This document shows, in pieces, positions 25,926-34,479 of a stretch of 64,000 nt of DNA. Source of the DNA: Selaginella tamariscina (Eukaryota; Streptophyta; Lycopodiopsida; Selaginellales; Selaginellaceae); contig PUQB01000201.1 in assembly GCA_003024785.1 (NCBI GenBank), positions 290,519 through 354,518 of the forward strand, given 5' to 3'. The first letter of the stretch is position 1; every line of letters starts with the position of its first letter. The notes under the pieces are model-generated. The model searched no databases, was not told where the DNA came from, and saw only the letters and a program-made list of their open reading frames with translations. The position numbers and the translations under genes were made by a program.

Positions 25926-26096
25926 GGATATCCGGGTATATTTTAGCATATTCTAGAATATTCTCAAGAATTTTTTTGATATAAGTTTTTTTAATATGCT
26001 GACTGGCTTAATATTTGCTGACCGACAAATAAATCATTTAAATTTATTATTATTTTTTTTAATACTTTATAAAAAAGTTTAATAAGTTACTATTCA

Positions 26097-26240
26097 AACA
26101 AAGCATTTTGATGTATATCATTTATCCTTGTAGCACGGGTCATGAACTCTATTGCAATTTACCAACAAACAAAGCATTTTGATGTATATCATTTATCCTT
26201 GTAGCATGGGTCATGAACTCTACTGCAATTTACCAACAAA
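26097..26240. repeat. 71-bp tandem duplication
   Basis: Two near-identical copies ('aagcattttgatgtatatca' ... 'gcaatttaccaacaaac') with period 71 lie between the transposase end and the left terminal repeat. They differ at two or three positions. Confidence 0.9.
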
Positions 26241-26266
26241 CGGTGGACCTCCATCTCACTGAGCAA

Positions 26267-29200
26267 TCACCTTTGTAAAAAGTATGTGACGTCTGGGTTT
26301 AAGCCAAGCACACGGTTGTAGATGAAATACATGTGTACACATGGGCTCCAACTTTTGCTCTTCTGAAAGGTAGAACAACTGCATGTAGGATAAGTACTGA
26401 TAGTCACCTTTGCAAAGTCATTTTCTACCGACACAACGAAAGCCTCCTTCCGTCCTCTAACTGTCATTTCAACATTTTTCACTGACCTAAAAACGTCTTG
26501 GCCTTGTGGAAATTCTTCTTTTGTTCCTTAGACATTTTTGTTGGAGTCCGGACCATGGCCCTTCGAAAGGTGGAATTTGTTGTTGATCCAGCTCCACATG
26601 GGTGATGGTGTTTTGTCCTTCTGACCATCATTTACTCTTCCTGCCATCCCCTATAAACCTTCCAGAACAAAGCCTGCATCCTGTAGTTCTCTGACCTCCT
26701 CACTTGTCAGCTTCGTTTCAATGAGCGCGGGCCAAACCGTTGGTGGTGTTGGAATCTTGACTGAAGAATTTTTTCGTTTGGCCATGTGAAACACCCTGAA
26801 TCTCTTAGGCAAAACCACATCATCTGTTGTACATACTCCTCATTCCCCAAGGCATCACTATACATTCGTTTTATATAGAATCCTGGTGCTGACACTCTGC
26901 TTGGATAACCGATTGGTTTTCCATACAGAGCAATTCCTTCCTGATTCATCCCCAAACACTTAACCTTACTAGATGCTTCGATTCGTCTGATGGCCCACTC
27001 TGTTTGTGCAATCTCTCTCTCCAAAACCTCTTCAAACTTTAACCTCTTTCTCCTGTTTTGGACCACTCGCTGTGTGAACGTCGAGCATCAGACTGTTCTG
27101 TTCCTCTGACTATTTTCTGACAGTTTGCACTTGAACGTTAGTGGTACTTGTGAACTCCGGGCTGGTCAAGTGTTCCTCGTCTTCCACCAGATTGATAATT
27201 GTTGATGGAGATACACTTTTCCCCTCAGAGAGTTTGCGATGCATTCTTTTCAACAAAGTTTCCTTCGAAGGACCTGACCCTGTATACCTCCCTCCTATTG
27301 CCGCTTTCACCTTTGCACTCTGTAGAACTACATTAGTGAGGTCTAACATGTTGCCTCTAGTAGTGGTACTCTTATGGCCAATCTTGCTCTTCTTCTCTCG
27401 CGTGAATCACTTCAGCATTGTTTGTAGTTGGAACGCTCGCGAGTCCTTCTTCTGTCATGTCTCCCAGTTCCACCATGGAGATGTGTCCTCATGCCTGATC
27501 CACCAAGATAGCCATGTCTTCAAAGCACGAATGTTTGATGCTCGTCCTTCCCAAAAAGACTCGAGAATTGTTAGTTGTTCTTTCTTAGATTGTTCATTCA
27601 GTGCTACAAGCCAGGCACGAGCAAGTTTCATGTGTTTTTCATGGTGTTCTTTTGCGATTCATTTCTTTGTCACCTGACGCACGGATTGCATAAAGTGAAA
27701 CAGACAGTTTCTTTCCCTTCCTTTCATCTTTGCTCCATTATTGAATACTTAGCGCAAGGCTATCCATATCACTCCAGCCTCATCCAACATAAAACCAGCA
27801 AAGTTTACATTCTCCAACCCTGTTTCTTACATACCTCTAGCATTGTGTTCAAGAATTTCAGCACTGCAACATTATCTTCGCGACACATATCTGCGTAAGC
27901 TATAGTGACCATGGATCTGACACTATAAGAGAGCATTAGATAACAAAGATTAGAAAGTGTTATGAAGAGTTTTACAACTTACAATGGGTCATAAAGGTGT
28001 ATTCCACAATATACGGTGTGTGTGGTCCAGAACAACCCATTGATCATGAAGGTCTCCTCCACTTTGACACCTTCTGATGTAGTCAACTCCTGAACCCGGT
28101 CCCTCAACTGTCATTTTGAAGATCAAGGCTGCTCCTCAGCACCATGCAGTTCCATCCTGGAACATGTATGACGTGAATGAAAGGTATTGGCAACTTTGTC
28201 TTTAGCTCCAGAAGACCCTTGTAACCCTCTCTAAAGTGTGTCTCCTTCTGTCTTGATTGTGTAATAGTCCCGAGTCCTAAAGAAAAGGTCATGTCAATGT
28301 GCCGAGATCTAAAGAAAAATACCTTTGATAATTTATAAGAGGTTCAAGTTTTGAGAGTAAACCAATGTACGAGACTTCTCCTCCTTCCTTGAAAAGTTCT
28401 TCAAAGATGAGTTCACGTGCAACTTGAAACTCAATCACTCGTTGATTGGTTTGCAAATTGCTTTTTACAGTTGTGACACTAGCTCTAGCACGTTGAACGT
28501 TTGAAGCTGACACTAAGGGGCTGACTGGATGCTAATGAACACCTCTGTGAATGAACAACCTTGTAAAAGAAATGTCGTCTGGCAAAATGTAGTACACATA
28601 AGCCGGACAAGTGTGCACTAGCAATGGCTCCTCTCCACAATGCTTACATTTCATGCCTTTTACTTTGCCTGACTCAGTTGTCTTTGCCTTCTCCACAACA
28701 CCCTTGAAGTGACATTCATTTGCTTTCTTCTCTTAAAAGCCAAGTAGGGGTAGGTGGATTGATGCATTTGAGATGTCCGACACATGAACTTTGACTGACT
28801 CGCACTGGAACATGCCAGTGTGTTGTGCTTGGGTGTGTCCAATGGTAGCAGCCATCCTTGCGATTCATCCCCAAGTACTTTCTGTGCTTTCTTTCTTTGG
28901 AGGAAGTTTGTAAATGACATTTTCATTGTATATATCCGGTAGTTTAGAGACTCATTTAACTTCAGAGAACCAATGAGATCCTTCCCTATCCTACATTTGT
29001 CTGCTCTTAGAAGACACACCAGCATGGATTCTCACGCTCCTTTGTCCAACCTGAACAACGGGCCCTTTGCCGGGCACAATGTGTAAAAGACAAACTGGTT
29101 TGATGCATTGCCTTCTGGTAACAACTCCACATCTTCTCCAGAACTCGCAGAAATGACATCAATTGAACCACATGTATACTGAACCAACAAGGAATGTTGA

Positions 29201-29294
29201 AAGCAATGTGAAGATCATGTTCAAACACAAAAGCATTTCCATCTTCATCGACTGGGAAATCTTTGTCAATGCCTTCATAGGTAACTCTGGCCAT
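26267..29294 (-). pseudogene. Mutator-like transposase with zinc-binding N-terminus and SWIM finger (broken)
   Basis: It would cut and join the element's ends in the nucleus. The start is probably ATG at 29292-29294 (MARVTYEG). Domains in order on the minus strand: an acidic N-terminus; a Cys/His cluster CKHCGEEPLLVHTCPAY ending IHRGVH (28550-28650), the FLYWCH/WRKY-like DNA-binding module found at the front of such transposases; then a DDE-type core with FMLDEAG (~27770) carrying a catalytic-type Asp and a Cys/His pair CLFHFMQ (~27700); TTNNAEVIH (~27410), equivalent to the Mutator TNNxxE region with its Glu; and the SWIM finger CSCSTF...CVH at ~26325-26385. A 60-bp GT-AG intron is likely at 27923-27982. 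In-frame stops occur at ~29030 (TGA), ~28530 (TAG), ~27750 (TAA) and ~27680 (TGA), plus frameshifts. Family call is good; inactive as it stands. Confidence 0.8.
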
Positions 29295-29299
29295 GACAA

Positions 29300-30440
29300 C
29301 AGCAAGGAGAAAGCTCGGTGGTTTAGGAAAGCAAAGCAAAAGATTAAACACACTCTCGTTCGCCAAAAAAAATTATAATCGTGATAATAAACGTGAACAC
29401 ACTTTTGTATATAATTAATTCTACGCTGCCCAGCTCATAGTGTTTTAATGCTATCCTCTCTAGTATCACGATGTAATTTAATTATTATCTTTTATGATAT
29501 GAAATATCTTCACCTTTACCAATTATTCACATATTTTAAATTAACCCAAAATTTTAATGCCACATTTATTCTGTAGGGTTTACTGTTTTCATTGTGGCTA
29601 GGGTTTTTTGGTAAATAGGGTTTACTAATTCCATTGCGGCTAAGGTTTTTTCTATATCAGATCTGATATATGAAATCTCCTCCAAGGGGCCGAGAGGAGC
29701 GGCACCATCCATTTCGAAATGATTCATGTAGCGCTTAAGTAAACCAGTTGAGATTTCTGTGCCGATTTAGATTGTCGGCACCTCATGCTCAGTCGGCATC
29801 CAAGGTTTGTTCAATTTCTTTTTTTTTTGATTTGCGGCTCACGTATCCATATCACAATGTATTTTTTTTTTATGCCAGAGTTAAAGGATCTTCCCATTTG
29901 TGCCGTTTAAGAGAGATGGCACATCCTGGCTCACGGTAGCCACAAGATCTGTTCAATTTCTTTTTTTTTTATTTGCGGCTTAAGTATCCATATCACAATG
30001 TGGTTTTTTTTTTATGCCAGAGTTAAAGGGTCTTCTCATTTGTGCCGTCTGAGAGAGACGGCACATCATGCTCAGTCGGCAGCCACAAGGTCTGTTTAAT
30101 TTCTTTTTTTTTTAATTTACGGCTCAAGTATCCATGTCACAATGTATTTTTTTTTAATGCCAGAGTTAAAGAGTCTTCCCATTTGTGCCATTTGAGAGGG
30201 ACGGCACCATCCTGGCTCAATCGGCATACATTATACATCATCTCATTTGTGCCGTCTGAGAGGGTTGGCACCAATTGGTCTTAGTCGGCAGGTTTCGCTC
30301 ATCGACTTTTCTGTGCCGACTGAGAGGGTCGGCACCATCTAGCCTGAGTCGGCAGCCACAAAGTTAGTCATCTTCAATTTTTGTTTTTCCTTTTGTCTCT
30401 GAATCAATTGACTTGTGTGTTTGCTTTCCAGAGTCTGCAA
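29300..30440. promoter_or_regulatory. Head-to-head intergenic region of the Mutator-like element
   Basis: The transposase gene leaves leftwards and the ParB-like gene rightwards from this ~1.1-kb stretch, so it should contain both promoters. The left half is AT-rich. The right half (29750-30360) is a tandem repeat with palindromes. No individual TATA box is asserted. Confidence 0.6.
29750..30360. repeat. Tandem ~142-bp repeats with six ~23-bp inverted repeats
   Basis: Three and a half units of about 142 bp share 'gttcaatttctttttttt', 'cggct.a.gtatccat.tcac' and 'atgccagagttaaag' blocks. Each unit carries one inverted repeat with arms GTGCCGWC and GWCGGCAC around a 7-base centre TGAGAGR. Copies start at about 29759, 29900, 30042, 30185, 30249 and 30313. 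Those at 30042-30064 and 30313-30335 have perfect 8-bp arms. Spacing is 141, 142, 143, 64 and 64, so the last units are shortened. Confidence 0.85.
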
Positions 30441-30441
30441 A

Positions 30442-32742
30442 ATGATGAGAGCTTCAAAACATCTACAAGAGCTTGTGCCTGATGAAGAGCCATGGGAAGA
30501 GAAGAAGATATCGAAGCACAAGCGAGGAAAGAGAGGAGAACCATCTAATGTAGCAAAGGAGGATCCTCCAGTGACTCAGCCTCAAGTAGTACCAGTTGAG
30601 CAGGAGCAGCCTCCATCAACCATCACAGCTTTCCCAGAGAGCTCATCGTAGTTGCCTCCTTCATTCGCTGAGGTTGCAGTCCTGAAAGAGCAAGTGTAGA
30701 TGATAGAGGCAGTTGAAGCTCTTTCTTCTTTTAGCGAGGATGACTTGGAGGAGGCAGTCAGCAAAAAGAGAGGTCGTGGGAGAGCTGATCCAAAAGGCAA
30801 GAAGGCGAAGAGCGATAAGGAGCCAAAAGAGTTATAGCATATCAGCTAGCCTGCATTTGGAGAGCTCAGCGAACCTACTCTACAAAATTACTATCAAGGG
30901 ACTTGGTGATCTTCCTAATGTGCTAATCTGTACAATGCATTCGAACGAGGTGGTTCGACGAGTGAACCCAAGGGACTTGGACATGTGTGGTGTCATCGTT
31001 GAAGAAGGCTGGTTATCTATGCAACACAGCCTTGTTCATTCTGTCCATCGGAGATCCACTCACTACTGAGGAGTTATCAAAGCTGTCGAAGGACACGGTT
31101 CAGTACGAGCAACACCGGTCTTTCGAGCAAGCTCTTACTCAACCGAAGTACAAACAATGGGCTTCAAGGCTGTCAAATCGGAAGTTCAGCTACTGGGACG
31201 GGAACCATAGGCTACAGGCTTTGCAGAAGCTCTACCGGGAGGATTCAGAGAACAACCAACAATGGGTTATTCGTGTTCAATTGAGTTTCATCTCCACAGA
31301 GAACCTCAACAATCTTCAACTGGTTTCGATGTTCCAATCGATAAACATGTGAGTATTTTCTTTTCTTTTCGTTAAGAGTCTAGAGTTACAGTTTCAATGA
31401 ATATATCTTCAGTAACATTTATGGAAACAACACTACCACATATTTTCCTTGTTGTAAAGACGGTCTGCACTAGTACTAAAGGAACTCAGAAAATCCTCGA
31501 GTCACTGATAGAGGTTGATCATCTTGAGGTGCAGAAATGGAAGGAGAGTGCAACAGGAAAGGTGGCTTGGCATTCTCTTCTGAACTTGATCTGTGCAAAG
31601 ATTCTTTTCAAGGTAACCTTCAGTTTGATTGATAGGAAAGAAGTTTTTAACTTATTCTATGTGCAAAACGAGATCGACGATGATCTCGACAGAGCAGTCA
31701 CGAGTGCTAAAGGCAATCCATAGCTTGAACTGAACCTGAAGCATCTGGAGTATAAGAAGCATGACAAGCGTATGCACAAGTTCCTCTCTATCATAGACCC
31801 AGAGTTGGGGGAGGAGTGGTTCCAGAAGGTGACGAACATCTCTCATAAATAGTGTCACTAGATGGGCATTGAGAAGTTGTACACGATGTCAAAGGTGAAG
31901 ATTTTAAACATGCTGCGACTCCGATACTTGAACAAGCTCACTTGTCTCGAATCGAAAGCAGAACAACAGACACTTGGGCTACTAGGCATGCAGGACAAAG
32001 AGTGGATCAAATGGTTCACCTTGGACTTGTATTGGAAGGTTGTGCACGAGGAAGCCATTCAGATCCTTAAGGACTGCGAGAGGATGGTGAAGAAGTTGGA
32101 ACGGATGTCGACTTCATGAGCTGGTTTGACGAGATGTGCACTCGCTGCAAGTGCCTGGTCTTTCAGCCCTTCCATGATTGCATACGGTTCACTTATTCAA
32201 TGGAGCCGAATGAGTTTCTGGAGCATGAGGAGTCTGTGCGTCGGATGATATGGAGGTAAGCTTTCATTCTAGCATTGTTACTAACTAACTTTGTGTTACA
32301 GTTCATACTAGTGAAGAAAATGGCACCGTCTTAGATGATGAAGCTGTGGACAGATCATACAAGCGAGCCTCACATGTGGTTAAAGAGCAGAGGAGCTCTA
32401 ACACCATTCGAATGCGAGCATGTTCCATTTTGGCTCGACTGTCCGTCGCAGCAACCACCAACTTGGGAGAGCTCACTGTTCGACGTGCATGCAAATGATC
32501 TTCCAGCAATTATTTGGGAGCCGAACGAAGTAGAGGCTATCAAGAAAAGTAAGATGGTGCAAAAGACATCTACACCTGCAAAGGCATCAGGAGTGGGACC
32601 AAGCTCTTCTATAGCACCTCTGTCGACAATCAACTTTACACTCAATGAGGTGCAACCACTTGGACATCAAGGACAACCTGAGGACCTTCATCCCGAACTG
32701 GCTGCATCCCGTGGATCTAAAAATTTGGCCTCAGTCTGCTGA
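30442..32742 (+). pseudogene. ParB/sulfiredoxin-like accessory gene of the transposon (broken)
   Basis: The proposed start is ATG at 30442. The N-terminal ~130 residues are charged and low-complexity, with a basic KKRGRGR stretch like a nuclear localisation signal. The middle (30950-31350) reads RRVNPRDLDM, then GVIVEEGW, then YWDGNHRLQALQKLY with Asp-Gly-Asn-His-Arg at 31197-31211. The spacing 'position-defining segment, SI/GW-type loop, G-x-H/R-R-x-x-A helix' is that of the ParB N-terminal (ParB/Srx) fold, which binds or hydrolyses nucleotides and in some relatives cuts DNA. A GT-AG intron fits 31349-31412. The C-terminal 700 bases encode a Lys/Glu-rich and then Pro/Ser-rich tail. In-frame TAG stops lie at about 30649, 30697, 30836 and 30851, with a frameshift near 31015. 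Its role in the element is unknown; possibilities are a DNA-binding helper or a copy-control protein. Confidence 0.65.
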
Positions 32743-32749
32743 CCCAAAA

Positions 32750-32811
32750 GAATATTCTAGAATATTCGAGCCCAGGCCTCCTGGGCCCAAGCCTCCAAAA
32801 TGGCGGCACTC
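32750..32811 (-). repeat. Right terminal inverted repeat of the Mutator-like element
   Basis: Partner of 25867-25925. The gene running rightwards ends at 32742, almost in contact with this repeat. Confidence 0.75.
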
Positions 32812-33860
32812 CACAAGTAGAAGGCCTGGAGCATGCAACCATAGTGTCTCCTTCGTTACTGCTGCAAGGTACTTCAAATTCTCAAGGTGCTCCTCTCTGA
32901 CCATGCCATCTCTTCCAACTATAGTATCAAGCTCGTCTTTCACCTTTTTCATTGCTTCTGGCTCTTCAAGAGCTCGAAGATTGCCCATTCCGTAGTTGCC
33001 GAGCTTGTATTTGTTCCTCCAGCAAGCAAGTCCTGGGAATACGTAATGTAAAAAATATACTTCTATACGTACTATTAAAGCAAAATATATACTACAGAAT
33101 GAAAGATTTCATGGCAACATCTGAGTTACACACTTGGTTGTTAGCAAGCATGATCGTTATGAAATCGTTAAACTTTTCAGGGTTACTATGGTCTCATCAA
33201 GCTGCTTCTGGATGTACTGATCCATATGCTTTAGGTAGTAGTTCATCATAGACACCTTCTTTGAGTCTAGCCATCCCAGCCAAGGAACATGATCTCCCAA
33301 ATAAACATCTCCTATTGCTTTGTGAATAAACACCTTGTACGTCCATGCCTGAAGCAACTTATTATCAGAGAGACACATAAACACACAAACACACACCTCT
33401 TCATCTTTTCCTGCATAATAGCTCTTGCTCATGATCATCTGGGTCATGGTGTTAAAAGTGAGATCCGAGAGAATATCCACGAGGTTAACGACTTGTTTAG
33501 TTCCTGAATAATCCAAAAGTCTAGACATGGTTAAGTGCATCTCACTAGACGCTACACGCTTAGGTGAGAGCATCTCCAAATTGCAAACCTTGCGCAGGTT
33601 CCTCCATGTTTCTCCGTAAGGTGACCATATTACTCCATTATGATTGTACAAAATTACCCTCTGTATATAGATTAAACCTTGATGATCGATTATTGAGCTT
33701 ATTATATATAATAGTATGTATGTATGTACATAAATACAAGCATATTAATGCTAGCAGTTTTACATACACACGTGCAGGGCATGTAACATATAAGTGCACA
33801 CACATATGTACCACTACAGCAAGATTTGGCCGGGTCGAGAAGATAATATCATCTTCATCT
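32812..33860 (-). pseudogene. Cytochrome P450 copy, 5' part (exons 1-4), cut by a transposon
   Basis: Reading right to left: the end of exon 1 (IIFSTRPNLAVV at ~33830), exon 2 (ILYNHNGVIWSPYGETWRNLRK; seven residues after KRVA are missing relative to the paralogue), exon 3 (AWTYKVFIHKA, GWLDSKKVSM) and exon 4 (DLLAGGT at ~33030, then MVREEHLENLKYLAAVTKETLWLHAP). Introns sit at the same places as in 17535-19250. The coding frame runs into the transposon at 32820. Upstream of IIFSTRP the normal N-terminus is missing and a different sequence is joined in frame (see 33838-34048). Confidence 0.82.
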
Positions 33861-34048
33861 CTCAAAATTTGTGCATATGCCCATAAACCGAGCTCCCTCA
33901 ACACCTTCTCCATCTCCGCAGAGTATTCCCACCTTGTATGTACCAACTGCACTTGCCCCAATCTCTCCCCATCGGGAGGATTGACAAGCTCTCGACAATT
34001 TGTGTAGGCAAACAGCCTTTCTTCGCCCACATCTCTCTCTCGTAGCAC
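33838..34048 (-). pseudogene. Unrecognised coding-like segment fused to the P450 exon 1 remnant
   Basis: An open minus-strand frame starts at 34048 and reads through about 60 residues unlike any P450 (including GERLGQVQLVHTRWEYSAEM and KVLRELGLWAYAQILRDED) straight into IIFSTRPNLAVV. The normal exon 1 (membrane anchor and LPIIGHLHLLG) is absent. The amphipathic, charged segment looks protein-like but I do not recognise it. It could be chance reading through unrelated DNA placed there by the rearrangement that also brought in element A2. Confidence 0.4.
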
Positions 34049-34479
34049 ACTGTAAAACCCTAGATCTACACTCTCGGTTCTCGTGCACTACCAGGAAGAG
34101 AATATACCCGTCAAATCAACATAAATAATATTTCATGCAATGTTCTCCTGCGATATGTACTTCCTTACTTTATTATTGTTCACCATTCCTTCAATTTCCT
34201 CTTCTTCCAATGTTTCTAACTGCATCACTCCTTCTTCCTTTATAGATTTAACCCGAAAAGGGCCTATCCACTTCAAATCCAACTTCTGACTCATTTCTCC
34301 CCTTACCTCTATACCACAGGACTAAGTCCTATTCCTTTATCTCCTTTCCTTTTCTTTTCCTATTGAGTCAGGCCTTCCTTCTCCTTTGATTCGCCTGTAT
34401 TGTCTATAAGGCGTACATCCTTAACTCATCCAACTTCTCTAACTCTATCAAACGAGTTGTTAAAGAATCCTTCTCTCCC

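Larger units (their letters stand above)
25867..32811. mobile_element. Mutator-like DNA transposon with two divergent genes
   Basis: The 9-bp direct repeat CACAAGTAG flanks the element (25858-25866 and 32812-32820). The plus-strand paralogue has this site once ('cacaagcag' on the complementary strand at ~18840), so the empty site is visible in the same window. Imperfect terminal inverted repeats of about 55 bp start GGTCTCGGCG on the left and GAGTGCCGCC on the right, share GGAGGCT and TATTCTAG blocks, and end in a TATTCTAGAATATTC palindrome. A left-running gene encodes a DDE/SWIM transposase. A right-running gene encodes a ParB/sulfiredoxin-like protein. A 9-bp duplication, SWIM finger and this transposase core are Mutator-superfamily features. 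An 8-bp TSD (ACAAGTAG) with KDZ affinity was considered and is less likely. Confidence 0.85.

Noticed and set aside
27141..27677. 178-codon plus-strand open frame, the second longest continuous frame in the window
   Set aside because: It lies antisense to the transposase, whose minus-strand reading gives recognisable motifs (TTNNAE, CLFHF). The plus frame has no motif.
29750..30360. CRISPR-like array
   Set aside because: Units are ~142 bp and the regions between palindromes are themselves repeated rather than unique spacers; plant nuclear context.
30442..32742. Recent transfer of a bacterial parB gene
   Set aside because: The gene has GT-AG introns, low-complexity eukaryote-like tails and the base composition and decay of the surrounding transposon; no bacterial neighbours are present.
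25867..32811. KDZ-type (Zisupton-like) transposon with 8-bp target duplication
   Set aside because: A 9-bp repeat fits both flanks, and the SWIM finger with TNNxxE-type core fits the Mutator superfamily better. Not excluded without a phylogeny.
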